Positions 8,652 to 17,277 of a DNA stretch of 64,000 nucleotides are shown piece after piece. Position 1 is the first letter of the stretch; each line of letters opens with the position of its first letter. Under the pieces are notes generated by a model that searched no databases, had not been told where the DNA came from, and saw only the letters and a program-made list of their open reading frames with translations. Source of the DNA: Opitutus sp. GAS368. GTDB lineage: Bacteria > Verrucomicrobiota > Verrucomicrobiia > Opitutales > Opitutaceae. Where the stretch lies: the NCBI GenBank assembly GCA_945869845.1, contig CAMBRG010000004.1:1-64000 (forward strand), given 5' to 3'. Both the position numbers and the translations under genes were made by a program.

Positions 8652-9827
8652 TCATGCGAGTCCCCGCGCCCCGAGCGCCCCGAGCGTCCATTCGTATTCG
8701 CCCACCAGTTGGTCTTCAATCCCGCCGCGCAAGGCGGGTGGCAGCACTTCCCACGTGTAGGTCTCCATCTCGGCGTGTTGGCAGGCGGTCGGGTGCGCCT
8801 GCATCCAATCCAGCGCGCCGAGCAGATGATCACGCGTATCGCCAAAGGGCGCGCCGGGCGCGGCATGCAACGGCAGGTGAAAATGCACGCGCCACTCGTC
8901 GTCAGGCTGCGACGGCGCGGCGTCGGCCAGCGCGTCCGGCAAGTCGACGTAGCGCTGCCGCACGACGCCGGTCGTGGCGTGGCCCACGACGACCTGATGC
9001 AGATACGTCGGCTCGACAAACGCGGCGAGCGCGGCCCGACCGGCGGCGTCGGGTTTCACGCGCAGCGCCGAGCTGAGATGGATTTTACTCAGCCGCAGAC
9101 CGGCCGCCGTGAGGCGATCCAGCGCCTCGCCCGGCGCCTCAAACTCGACGCCGAGATGGCAGCAGTCGTAGTTCACGCCCACCCGGCGGAGCAAGCCCTC
9201 GGCGTCGACCGCGCCGTCGCTCGCGCGCCAGGCGTTGAAGAAATCCACCGTCTCCGGCGTCGTTTCAAAATAACAGCACGGCTCCGGCTCGAGGCCGAGG
9301 TGCAGATCGCGGCCGGTGCGCGCCGCGAGTTCGGCGACATAACGCCCGATCGCCGTGACGTTGGAAAAAATCGCAGCCCGGCGCGCCGGATCGTCGGTGG
9401 TCCAGGCTTTGAACGAGCCCGGCACGGTGCTCACGCTGCCCGCGACGCCCGCCGGCACGAGCGCGGCGATCAGATCAAAGAGCAATTTCGTGTAGGCGAG
9501 CCGCTCGGGCGTGGACCAGTCCGGCGCGTAGACCTGCTCCTTCACGCGCGTGCCGTGGAAGCTGCCGTAGGGAAAACCATTGATCGTGAAAACGTAGCAG
9601 TCGTGACGATCGAGCCACGAGCGAAACGCAGCGAGCGCGGCCGGTTGCGCGAGTTCCTCGGCCGCGCGCGCGCCAAGCCGCAGCCCGATCGCGTACGGCC
9701 GCCCGGCGGCGACGCGGCGCCGGACGACGAGGGTGTGGCGCTCCAGCGTGTCAAAGGTCTGCGCCCACGTTTCCCCGCGATGGACGTTGGTGCAATAGGC
9801 GAGGTGGAGGCCGTGGTTGAGTTTCAT
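8652..9827 (-). CDS. eboE: Metabolite traffic protein EboE (xylose isomerase-like TIM barrel)
   Basis: The N-terminus MKLNHGLHLAYCTNVHRGETWAQTF is the typical start of EboE proteins. The body looks like a sugar isomerase/AP endonuclease-type TIM barrel, with acidic and histidine metal-ligand candidates in HLGLEPEPCCYFETTPETVDFF, GVNYDCCHLGVEFE and IHLSSALRVKP. About 391 residues, no signal peptide. In cyanobacteria the ebo cluster is linked to transfer of scytonemin precursor to the periplasm; the biochemical activity of EboE is not established. Flanked on both sides by palindromic repeats. Confidence 0.87.
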   Translation of the reverse strand: MKLNHGLHLAYCTNVHRGETWAQTFDTLERHTLVVRRRVAAGRPYAIGLRLGARAAEELAQPAALAAFRSWLDRHDCYVFTINGFPYGSFHGTRVKEQVYAPDWSTPERLAYTKLLFDLIAALVPAGVAGSVSTVPGSFKAWTTDDPARRAAIFSNVTAIGRYVAELAARTGRDLHLGLEPEPCCYFETTPETVDFFNAWRASDGAVDAEGLLRRVGVNYDCCHLGVEFEAPGEALDRLTAAGLRLSKIHLSSALRVKPDAAGRAALAAFVEPTYLHQVVVGHATTGVVRQRYVDLPDALADAAPSQPDDEWRVHFHLPLHAAPGAPFGDTRDHLLGALDWMQAHPTACQHAEMETYTWEVLPPALRGGIEDQLVGEYEWTLGALGARGLA

Positions 9828-9855
9828 CGCGTGCTCAAAGGCTCAGGCAAAAACT

Positions 9856-9959
9856 AACCATGGATGGACACGGATGAACCCGGATGAAAACCCCGGCACT
9901 CGCTCACGTTGGAAATCAGATCTCCGTCATCCGCGTCCATCCGGGTCCATCCGTGGTTA
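9856..9959. repeat. ATCCGTGG-type inverted repeat between eboB and eboE
   Basis: AACCATGGATGGACACGGATGAACC at the left and GGGTCCATCCGTGGTT at the right are inverted copies, enclosing a short unique middle. Same family as 3803-3883. Confidence 0.75.
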
Positions 9960-9987
9960 AGACGGATTGGGCGATTCGCGACTCCAC

Positions 9988-10797
9988 TCATGTGTTCGGC
10001 AGGCGAAACTTCGGGCACTGCGAGAGAAAGCGGACGGGGTTTTGATACAGCACTTGATCGACGAACTCGGGACTGTGGCCGCGGCGCCTCATCTCAAACG
10101 CGGTCTTCGGCACCGCCAAGGGATCGCTCACACCCCAATCGCAGGCGGAGTTGAGCCAGATGCGATCGTGCCCGCTGGTCTCCAAAATATCCACGGCGCG
10201 CGGCGGCGACGATTTTGAGTCGGGATAGAGCGTGATGCCCGCCCAAAACCCCCGGTCGAGCACGAGCTGCACCGTATGTTCCTCGACGTGATCGATGATG
10301 ACGCGCCCCGGCTTCACGCCGCGGTGCGAGGCGAGCAGGTCGAGAATGAGCCGCGTGCCCTTGAGCTTGTCCTCGAGGTGGGGCGTGTGGACGAGGATGA
10401 GTTGGTCGTGCTTCACCGCGAGGGCGACGTGATCCTCGAGGACCTTGATTTCGTTGCGCGTATTGCGGTTGAGCCCGATTTCGCCGATGCCGAGCACGTT
10501 GGGCTTGGCCAAAAACTCCGGGATCATCGCCAGCACATCGGCCGCGAGCGCGAGATCTTCGGCTTCCTTCGGGTTGATGCAGAGCCAGGAAAAGTGCGGG
10601 AGCAGAAACTTCGCCGCGCGCGCCGGCTCGTAGTCGGTCAACTGGCGGAAGTAATCGCGAAATCCATCCGCCGAGCTGCGGTCAAATCCCGCCCAAAACG
10701 CGGGCTCGCAGACCGCCGCACAGCCCGCCGTGACCATCGCCTGATAGTCGTCGGTCGTGCGGCTGACCATGTGGCCGTGAGGTTCGATGTAGCGCAT
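9988..10797 (-). CDS. eboB: TatD-family metal-dependent hydrolase, EboB-like
   Basis: TIM-barrel hydrolase of about 269 residues. Metal ligands can be read as the N-terminal HxH (EPHGHMVSR), a glutamate in LGIGEIGLNR, histidines in LILVHTPHLED and IIDHVEEHT, and the aspartate in SACDWGVSD. The ORF track extends 71 codons upstream into the neighbouring gene; the start MRYIEPHGH is chosen because the HxH must be near the N-terminus. It lies 13 bases after the small upstream ORF. The label EboB rests on the ebo neighbourhood; a DNase role like TatD is not implied. Confidence 0.83.
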   Translation of the reverse strand: MRYIEPHGHMVSRTTDDYQAMVTAGCAAVCEPAFWAGFDRSSADGFRDYFRQLTDYEPARAAKFLLPHFSWLCINPKEAEDLALAADVLAMIPEFLAKPNVLGIGEIGLNRNTRNEIKVLEDHVALAVKHDQLILVHTPHLEDKLKGTRLILDLLASHRGVKPGRVIIDHVEEHTVQLVLDRGFWAGITLYPDSKSSPPRAVDILETSGHDRIWLNSACDWGVSDPLAVPKTAFEMRRRGHSPEFVDQVLYQNPVRFLSQCPKFRLPNT

Positions 10798-10810
10798 GGT
10801 GGGCGTGAGA

Positions 10811-11092
10811 CTACCGCTTGGCGGGCTTTTGCCACGCGCCGAGCGCGGCTTTGCCAGAGGAAACACGATCGGGCTTAGTCGAGGGATCGCTGAGCTGCTC
10901 CAAAATGCGGCGAGCCCGCGCCGGCTTCCCGTCCACGAGCACCTTGGCCGCACGGCGCAGCGCCTCGCAGCGAAAATCATCGGCCGCACCGTACCGCTCC
11001 ACCCGGTCAAGAAACGCCGCGACTTCGATCAGCTTGGCCCGCGTCGGCACGAAGCTGTGATCAACGAGAGCGGTGGAACGAGGAGTGGGCAT
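10811..11092 (-). CDS. Small conserved-looking protein leading the ebo set
   Basis: A 93-residue protein, mostly helical, with the stretch DHSFVPTRAKLIEVAAFLDRVERYGAADDFRCEALRRAAKVL and a basic tail. It sits directly before eboB with a 13-base gap and is probably translated with it. Position would suggest EboA, but EboA proteins are about twice this length and I cannot match them, so no name is given. No membrane segment or signal peptide. Confidence 0.6.
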   Translation of the reverse strand: MPTPRSTALVDHSFVPTRAKLIEVAAFLDRVERYGAADDFRCEALRRAAKVLVDGKPARARRILEQLSDPSTKPDRVSSGKAALGAWQKPAKR

Positions 11093-11207
11093 GACGCGAG
11101 AGCAGTGAAAGACCAGAAGAGCGAAACCGGGTCAAAGAAAACCACGGCCCGAAGCGGAACGCAAACGAGGGAACTCCACGCCGTGATCCACCGCCTGCAG
11201 CGACCCC

Positions 11208-11864
11208 TCAGGCTAGCCCGAGGTGCTTGAGCGCCGCCGGCGTGGGTCCTTCGAACTTTTCGATCGCGACGTTGCCGACGTAGCCGATGTCTTTCCAGCC
11301 TTCCGGCGTTGAGTAGAAGCCTCCCGAGGTGAGATCGCGAAACTTCGTGAAAAACTGCGCCATCCGTTTGTGCTCCGTTTTCGCTTTCGGCAGGTAGCAG
11401 ATGTCGTCGCAGATCGCCCGGTGCTGGCTCACCACAAGCGAGGAAAACTCGTTGCCGAAACGCTGCTTCGACTCGGCCTCGAGCCAGGCGAGGCCTTCAA
11501 GGACCAGTTTGCGATCCTGATCGTGGCCGGGATACGGCGCACTGATCCACTCGTCGATGAAGTCGGGCACGCCCACGGTCGAGGCGGCCGGCGACTTCGC
11601 GTCCGCCGGGATAATCACATCGCAGAGCGTCGCGGCCGTGCGGCGTTGATCCTCGGTGAACGTGAGCGCCCAGACATCACCGGGCTTGTAGGTCTTGAGC
11701 AGATCCGGATCGGTGCCGTAGCCGACGGCCGCATTGGCCGCGGGCGCGGTGGCCGCAAGTGCGGCGCGGTCGAGCAACGGGAGCGAAGCCGCGGCGGTTA
11801 CGATCCACTTGATCGCGGTGCGGCGATCCATGCGGCTGCGGGCGGGGTGGTCGGGGGTGCTCAT
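11208..11864 (-). CDS. Gluconate 2-dehydrogenase subunit 3 family protein
   Basis: Small partner subunit of periplasmic GMC-type sugar dehydrogenases. The N-terminus has a Tat-like leader (MDRRTAIKWIVTAAASLPLLDRAALAA), followed by the family region FTEDQRRTAATLCDVIIPADAKSPAASTVGVPDFIDEWIS. Its 218 residues fit the family. It begins one base after the GMC oxidoreductase stop, so the two are surely translated together; the small subunit usually chaperones export of the large one. The substrate cannot be read from sequence. Confidence 0.87.
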   Translation of the reverse strand: MSTPDHPARSRMDRRTAIKWIVTAAASLPLLDRAALAATAPAANAAVGYGTDPDLLKTYKPGDVWALTFTEDQRRTAATLCDVIIPADAKSPAASTVGVPDFIDEWISAPYPGHDQDRKLVLEGLAWLEAESKQRFGNEFSSLVVSQHRAICDDICYLPKAKTEHKRMAQFFTKFRDLTSGGFYSTPEGWKDIGYVGNVAIEKFEGPTPAALKHLGLA

Positions 11865-11865
11865 A

Positions 11866-13668
11866 TCAGAGATTTCCTTTCTTCATTTCGGCCATGAGGT
11901 AGTCGCTGGCGCGCCACGCGAGCGCCATGATCGTGAGCGTGGGGTTCTTGTCGGCGTTGCTTGCAAACGGGCCGCCGTCGGTGACGAAAAGGTTCTTCAC
12001 GTCCCACGTCTGGCACCACTGGTTCGTTACGGATTTTTTCGGATCGGTGCCCATGATGGTGCCGCCGACTTCGTGGATGATCTTGCCGCCGGGCTCGATC
12101 GCGTTGGCGCCGTCGGCTTCCACCTTGCTCTGGACGATTCCGCCCAGCTCCGTGATGAGCGCGGCAAAGGTCTGCTGCATATGCGCGGCCTGCTTCGTCT
12201 CATGGTCGGACCATTTCCAGTGGAAACGCAGCACGGGGATGCCCCACTTGTCTTTCACCACGGGATCGAGGTCGCAGAAGGAATCGTCGTTGGGGATCAT
12301 CTCGCCGCGCCCGGCAAAGCCGACGAACGAGCCGTAATAGCGGCGGGCGTCTTCCTTGAACTTCCGGCCGTAGCTGCCGTTCGTCAGATCGGTCATGCCG
12401 CTCGTCGCACCCATCCCGGGCATCCGCCGGCCGGTCCCGAACTCGATATGATAACCGCGCGCGAAGCCGAGCTTGCCGGCGAGTTGCTCCTTGTAGAGCC
12501 ACCACGGCACGTAGACGTGATTGCCGCCGGCGCCGTCCTCATTGTGACTCGGCATATTTTCCAACGCCGGGATCTGACCACCGAGACGCGCGCCCACGGT
12601 GTCCATGATGTATTTGCCCACGAGACCGCTGGAGTTGGCGACGCCGTTCGGATGCCGGGGCGATTTCGAATTGAGCAGAATGCGGACGGACTCGGCCGAG
12701 CTCGCCGCCAACACGACGACGCGGGCCTTGAGCGCGCGTTCTTCGCCGGTGACTTTGTCGATGCAGATGACGCCGGTCGCCTTGCCGTTTTCGTCCATGG
12801 TTACCTCGCGGACCATGGCGTTGGGCAAGAGGTCGAGATTGCCGGTCGCCAGCGCGGGCGGCAGGTGAACCGTCGTGGATTGGTAGTTGGCGCGGGTGGA
12901 GCAACCCCGGCCGCAATCGGTCGCCCAGAAACACGCGGCGCGCGCGCGCATCGAGTCGGCGAGGATGCGCTGGGCGGTGGGATTCTTCGGGTGGAGTTTC
13001 GCCGGGATCGTGTCGGCGTCCTGCTTCACGCTGAGCACGGCGCGGTGAATCGCGACGACGGGCAGGCCGAGTTTCTTGGCGTGTTTTTGCGCGAGAAGTT
13101 CGCCGGCGCGGGGCTTCGGCGGCGGGAGCAGACAGCCGTCGGGGGAGTTGGGCGTATTTTCGAGACCGTTGTTGGCGCCGTAGACGCCGATGAGCATCTC
13201 GACCTTGTCGTAGTAAGGCGCGACATCGTCATAGCCGATCGGCCAGTCGAACCCGAGCCCGTCGCGCGAGTAGGGTTTGAAATCGTAAGGCCCGTTACGC
13301 AGCGAGATGCGGCCCCAATGGTTCGTGCGGCCGCCGAGCATCCGCGCGCGCCACCACCAGAATTGGCGGGAAGGATCGCTCGACGCGCTGGTGTAAGGCT
13401 CGCCGGGCACCTGCCAACCCCCGTCGATCGTGGAGTCGTAGAAACCAAACGGCTTATCCGGTGTGCTCGTACCCCGGAGCGGCGCCTGGGCGGTCGTCTG
13501 AAACATCGGGGTCTCCTTGACCGGGTCGTAGTTTCGCCCGGCCTCGAGCATGAGCACTTTCACGCCCTCCATCGCGAGCGTATAAGCGGTCTGGCCGCCG
13601 GCGGCGCCGGAACCGACGACGATCACATCATAAACAGGCTGAGTCTTACTGGCGGTGATAAGGGGCAT
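11866..13668 (-). CDS. GMC family FAD-dependent oxidoreductase
   Basis: Large flavoprotein subunit of a sugar/alcohol dehydrogenase. The FAD-binding Rossmann motif is VIVVGSGAAGGQTAYTLA near residues 15-30. The GMC C-terminal active-site region reads IIHEVGGTIMGTDP, then VKNLFVTDGGPFASNADKNPTLTIMALAWR, giving the conserved His and Asn. Length 600 residues. It has no leader of its own and probably rides on the Tat signal of the adjoining subunit 3. A cytochrome c subunit, found in many such complexes, is not adjacent. Candidate activities include glucoside 3-dehydrogenase or gluconate dehydrogenase-like reactions. Confidence 0.9.
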   Translation of the reverse strand: MPLITASKTQPVYDVIVVGSGAAGGQTAYTLAMEGVKVLMLEAGRNYDPVKETPMFQTTAQAPLRGTSTPDKPFGFYDSTIDGGWQVPGEPYTSASSDPSRQFWWWRARMLGGRTNHWGRISLRNGPYDFKPYSRDGLGFDWPIGYDDVAPYYDKVEMLIGVYGANNGLENTPNSPDGCLLPPPKPRAGELLAQKHAKKLGLPVVAIHRAVLSVKQDADTIPAKLHPKNPTAQRILADSMRARAACFWATDCGRGCSTRANYQSTTVHLPPALATGNLDLLPNAMVREVTMDENGKATGVICIDKVTGEERALKARVVVLAASSAESVRILLNSKSPRHPNGVANSSGLVGKYIMDTVGARLGGQIPALENMPSHNEDGAGGNHVYVPWWLYKEQLAGKLGFARGYHIEFGTGRRMPGMGATSGMTDLTNGSYGRKFKEDARRYYGSFVGFAGRGEMIPNDDSFCDLDPVVKDKWGIPVLRFHWKWSDHETKQAAHMQQTFAALITELGGIVQSKVEADGANAIEPGGKIIHEVGGTIMGTDPKKSVTNQWCQTWDVKNLFVTDGGPFASNADKNPTLTIMALAWRASDYLMAEMKKGNL

Positions 13669-13868
13669 GGGAAAAAGGGGGCAACCGGAACCGCTACGAA
13701 CAAAGATCGGGCCCGCCCCGAGGCAAGCGCGACCGTGGGATTCCTACGCGAAACCTCGGATCTGCCGAACAACGCGCCGGTGGTCCGCGCCTCCCCCTCG
13801 CCTGCCCCGCAACCGACCGAACACGGCTTGGCGTTGGCCGGCGACTTGACCGGCCGAGGCATTCACCT

Positions 13869-14129
13869 ATGCCTTTCCCCATGAAATCGGCCTACACGAT
13901 CAAAGAGGCGCAAAAAAATCTGTCGGCCGTCGTGCGCCACGCCGAACGGGGCAGCCTCGCTACCATCACCCGTCGCAAGAAGCCGGTGGCCCACATCATC
14001 AGCGCCGAACGTCTCTCGGCCATCGCCGAGACGATGGAAATCCTCGCCGATCCTGCCGCGATGAAAGCGATTCGCGACGCGGAAGCCGGAAAAGGAAAAT
14101 GGTATTCGATCGAGGACCTTGCTGATTGA
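13869..14129 (+). CDS. Phd/YefM-type antitoxin
   Basis: The N-terminus AYTIKEAQKNLSAVVRHAERGSLATITRRKKPVAHIIS is the DNA-binding fold of Phd/YefM antitoxins. The acidic/aromatic tail KGKWYSIEDLAD would wrap the toxin. About 82-86 residues depending on the start (MPFPMKS at 13869 or MKS at 13881). Its stop overlaps the toxin start, giving coupled translation. Members usually repress their own promoter. Confidence 0.87.
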   Translation: MPFPMKSAYTIKEAQKNLSAVVRHAERGSLATITRRKKPVAHIISAERLSAIAETMEILADPAAMKAIRDAEAGKGKWYSIEDLAD

Positions 14130-14416
14130 GCTATAAACTCCACATCAGTCCGCAGGTGCACGAATATCAGACGACCCTGGGACCGCAGGCCCGTCGATCA
14201 GTGAAAAAGGCGATCAGAAATCTGGGCGAAGAACGAGGAGACATCATCGCTCTTAGAGACAAGTTGACGGGGTTCTATCGGCTCAGAATTGGGCGCCATC
14301 GGCTGATTTTTCGCTACCAGCCTGCGCGGGTCATTCAGTGCGTCTACCTCAACGAACGCTCCCTCGTTTACGAACTCTTCGAAGCCGAGATGGCGCGCAT
14401 CGGCAGCCGGGACTGA
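14126..14416 (+). CDS. RelE/ParE-family toxin
   Basis: A 96-residue basic protein with the RelE/ParE fold pattern: SVKKAIRNLGEE helix, then LRDKLTGFYRLRIGRHRLIFRYQ and the closing strand VYLNERSLVYELF. It starts with TTG overlapping the antitoxin stop (TTGA). RelE-type members cut mRNA at the ribosome, ParE-type poison gyrase; the sequence does not decide, although the RxxxxRHRLIFRY core favours a RelE-like fold. It forms a type II toxin-antitoxin operon with the previous gene. Confidence 0.87.
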   Translation: MSYKLHISPQVHEYQTTLGPQARRSVKKAIRNLGEERGDIIALRDKLTGFYRLRIGRHRLIFRYQPARVIQCVYLNERSLVYELFEAEMARIGSRD

Positions 14417-14423
14417 TCGCGCC

Positions 14424-15719
14424 TCACGGCCGCAGGTGCCGGTCCGCGAAGTCCAAGTACTGCGCCCAATCGTAGGCGATGATGTCGTGTTTCCCAGTCC
14501 GGATGTGATAACGGAGCGTCCCGCCCACCGGGGCGTCCAACGCCGGCATCGCCGTCACCCCCAACCCCGTCTTTCCGTGCAACGTGTAAACCGGCTCGGC
14601 GCCCAGCGCGGACAAAAATTCCCCACGCGGATCCGCCCATTGGTCGCCCACCGCACTCGCCACGTAGAGCGGCCGCGGCGCGATCAACGCCAGCAACTGG
14701 TGCTGGTCCACGGGCAGCGCCGTTTCGTGGTCGTCGTAACGGCGGAAGTTTTTCGCAAACCAGTGCGGAAATTTTTGATTTATAATCCCGACCGTCTCGC
14801 CGTAGACGCGCTTGCTCAACGCCGCCCCGCCGCAGCCGCTCTCGTTGGAGATCACGAGCGCGAACCGCTCGTCCTGCGCCCCAGCCCAAAGCGTCGCTTT
14901 GCCGAGCCGCGAATGTCCGTGCAACGCGACCCGCTTTGCGTCCACCGCGGCGTCCGTCTCCAAGTAGTCGAGCGCGCGACTGAGTCCCCAAGCCCACGCG
15001 CCGACCGCGCCCCACGCATCACCCGCCCGGTCCTCGGCCCCGCCGGTCCCAAAAAGAGCCGGCACGCCCTCCATCAATCCGCCGGCCCGATCCGGCGCGA
15101 GGTCGTTGCACCAAGCCGAGGCGACGGCATAACCGCGCGCGATCACGGTCTCGACCTGCCAGCGCTCCGCATGAGCTCCGCGTTGCTCCGGCTTCTTTTC
15201 CGGCTGCGGATCAACCGGCCGGTAACGCTGCGTGTCGTAGATCGTACGCGGCTGCGCCAGCGCGATGCCGGGGTCGGCGTGCACGGTGTGGTTGCCAAAA
15301 AAATTGAGCCCGAGAAACACCGGCGGCGGCGGCGCCACGTGGTTGGGGATGTAGAGCAGGAGATTCATCCGGGGGCCGTCGGTTTTGCCGGTGAACCACA
15401 GGGTGATCTCCTTGCGCGTGGCCTTGCCGCCGAGCGCAGCGCGATCGACAGACGTCACCTCGGCCCGCATCGCCGCCGGCCGCCCCGCCGGCGTGCGCCC
15501 GTAGACCTCACGGGCAAATAATTCCAAGAGCTCCGGCCGCCGCTGGGCGCGCCACGCAGCGGCATCACGCACCGGCGAGCCATCGGCCATCACCAACGGG
15601 TCGGGCAACGTGTAAGGCGAGACTTTGGCCTCGTCGGTGTGGGCGGGTTGGGGTGCAGCGGACATGGGGCCGACGATGAGAACTCCGAGAAACAGGGTTA
15701 GTGGTGGGAGGAAGCGCAT
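14424..15719 (-). CDS. Glucuronoyl esterase-like protein, CE15 family
   Basis: Secreted alpha/beta hydrolase with signal peptide [22 protein letters not shown]. The nucleophile is in GHSRLGK (Ser near residue 269), the acid in [10 protein letters not shown] and the histidine in [11 protein letters not shown] (near 410), an arrangement matching bacterial CE15 enzymes. The family cleaves ester bonds between glucuronoxylan and lignin alcohols; an Opitutus terrae member is characterised. The Met of MRFLPP is chosen because the signal peptide begins there, twelve codons inside the ORF-track start. It suggests plant-biomass use by the host. Confidence 0.88.
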   Translation of the reverse strand: MRFLPPLTLFLGVLIVGPMSAAPQPAHTDEAKVSPYTLPDPLVMADGSPVRDAAAWRAQRRPELLELFAREVYGRTPAGRPAAMRAEVTSVDRAALGGKATRKEITLWFTGKTDGPRMNLLLYIPNHVAPPPPVFLGLNFFGNHTVHADPGIALAQPRTIYDTQRYRPVDPQPEKKPEQRGAHAERWQVETVIARGYAVASAWCNDLAPDRAGGLMEGVPALFGTGGAEDRAGDAWGAVGAWAWGLSRALDYLETDAAVDAKRVALHGHSRLGKATLWAGAQDERFALVISNESGCGGAALSKRVYGETVGIINQKFPHWFAKNFRRYDDHETALPVDQHQLLALIAPRPLYVASAVGDQWADPRGEFLSALGAEPVYTLHGKTGLGVTAMPALDAPVGGTLRYHIRTGKHDIIAYDWAQYLDFADRHLRP

Positions 15720-15796
15720 AGACCGACTCTCGCACTGCTTAACTTTCGAGAACAAGAACTACCTTAGCTCGATTGATTTCGCCGGATGCGTCTCCG

Positions 15797-17146
15797 CTAG
15801 CCGACAAACCTGTAATCATACGGCGCGCGCAGTTCGCGGGCGACGTGAGCGTTGCCCGCAGCGGCGTGCTCGCCGACAAATTTTTCCGCAGCCGCGTCCC
15901 ACGTGAGTTTTTTCCCGGTGCGCAGCGAGATCGCCCCAAGATGACACATCGTTGCCGAGCGGTGGCCGGTCTCGACGTCGCAGATCGGATCCTGTCGCGA
16001 ACGCACGCTTTCGATGAAATTCGCCATGTGCTCTTTGCTGCGTTGCAGCTGAATCGAACCCTCGGGCAGCGGCGTCGTGAGCAACGCCGGATCACTCGCG
16101 GTGATCTGACCGCGGCGCACCCAAATCCAACCGTCGGTGCCTTCAAAGCGGATGCCGTTGCGCTGACCCTCCTTGTTGATGACCGCACCGAAAATGCTGT
16201 CATCCTTGGTCGTGAGAATCGTGAGCTTGATCCCGTCGGCGTAGGTGTAGCGCACTTCGTAATCGCTGATCGCCGTGTAGCCGCCGGGGATCGGCTGGGC
16301 GAGCACGGTGGACTCGACCTCACGCGGCGCGAGCTGACCGATCGCCCAGTAGGCGATGTCGTTGTGGTGGGCGCCCCAGTCGGTCATCGTGCCGCCCGAA
16401 TAGTCATACCAAAAGCGAAACGTCTCGTGCGCCCGCTGCGGCACGTAGTCGACGCGCGGTGCCGGCCCGAGCCAAAAATCCCAGTTGAGCTCGGGCGGCA
16501 CGTTTGCCGTCGCAAACGGGCCTTCGTTAAGACCCGCGGGCAACCATACCTTCGCTTCCTGCAAGCGGCCGATCCGGCCGTTGCGCACGAGTTCGCAGGC
16601 CAGGCGGAATTGCTGCGAGCTGCGCTGCTGGGTGCCCGTCTGCAAGATCGTGCCGCGGGCGCGCGCGGCGGTGACCAGACGGCGGCCTTCGTCGATCGTG
16701 AGCGTGAGCGGCTTCTCGCCGTAGATGTCTTTGCCGGCCCTGACGGCGCCGAGGTTGATCAACGTGTGCCAATGGTCGGGCGTGGCGTTGACGATCACCT
16801 GCACGTCGTCGCGCTCCAGTACGCGCCGAAAATCGCCGTAGATCTGCGGCGGCGTCTTCCCCTCGACCGTGAACCGCGCCGAAGCCTGGGCCGCATGCTT
16901 CGTGTCGACGTCGCAGACGGCCACGATGTCGCCGTGATTCGCCGCGTTGGTCGTGACGCCCCTGCCCTGCCCGCCGCACCCGATGAGGGCGATGCCGGGC
17001 CGGTCGTTGGGCCCGAGCCGCCGCGGACCGGGGGCTTCCGCCGCCGCGAGCTGCCGTTCGACAAACCACAACGGCAGCCCGGACGCCGCGGCCGCGACGC
17101 TGCACCGCTTGAGAAAAGACCGACGGGAGATTTGGAATGATTTCAT
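15797..17146 (-). CDS. Tat-exported Gfo/Idh/MocA family oxidoreductase
   Basis: A Tat leader MKSFQISRRSFLKRCSVAAAASGLPLW precedes a Rossmann fold with GIALIGCGGQGRGV and the catalytic GEKPLTLTIDEGR motif. Later features PELNWDFWLGPAPRVDY and GGTMTDWGAHHNDIAYWAIG are typical of the large periplasmic Gfo/Idh/MocA clade common in Verrucomicrobiota and Planctomycetota. About 449 residues from the chosen start; the ORF-track start lies 21 codons upstream and would bury the leader. It probably carries tightly bound NAD(P) and acts on a sugar or glycoside. Confidence 0.88.
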   Translation of the reverse strand: MKSFQISRRSFLKRCSVAAAASGLPLWFVERQLAAAEAPGPRRLGPNDRPGIALIGCGGQGRGVTTNAANHGDIVAVCDVDTKHAAQASARFTVEGKTPPQIYGDFRRVLERDDVQVIVNATPDHWHTLINLGAVRAGKDIYGEKPLTLTIDEGRRLVTAARARGTILQTGTQQRSSQQFRLACELVRNGRIGRLQEAKVWLPAGLNEGPFATANVPPELNWDFWLGPAPRVDYVPQRAHETFRFWYDYSGGTMTDWGAHHNDIAYWAIGQLAPREVESTVLAQPIPGGYTAISDYEVRYTYADGIKLTILTTKDDSIFGAVINKEGQRNGIRFEGTDGWIWVRRGQITASDPALLTTPLPEGSIQLQRSKEHMANFIESVRSRQDPICDVETGHRSATMCHLGAISLRTGKKLTWDAAAEKFVGEHAAAGNAHVARELRAPYDYRFVG

Positions 17147-17277
17147 GGGGCTCTCTTTTTTTGGGGGGGAGGGGAACCGGCGGGGTCCGGTCTTGAACGC
17201 AAATGGCAACGGCTGAAGGTTAGCACCTTCACCGGCTTCGATAAAGTAGAATCACGCCCAAACCGGAATCCAACCGA

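Noticed and set aside
9542-9754. Short minus-strand ORFs within eboE and similar small ORFs throughout
   Set aside because: Frame shadows with Arg/Ser/Ala-rich composition typical of GC-rich DNA.
10811-11092. Calling the 93-residue ORF eboA
   Set aside because: Too short for EboA and no recognisable EboA sequence; left unnamed.
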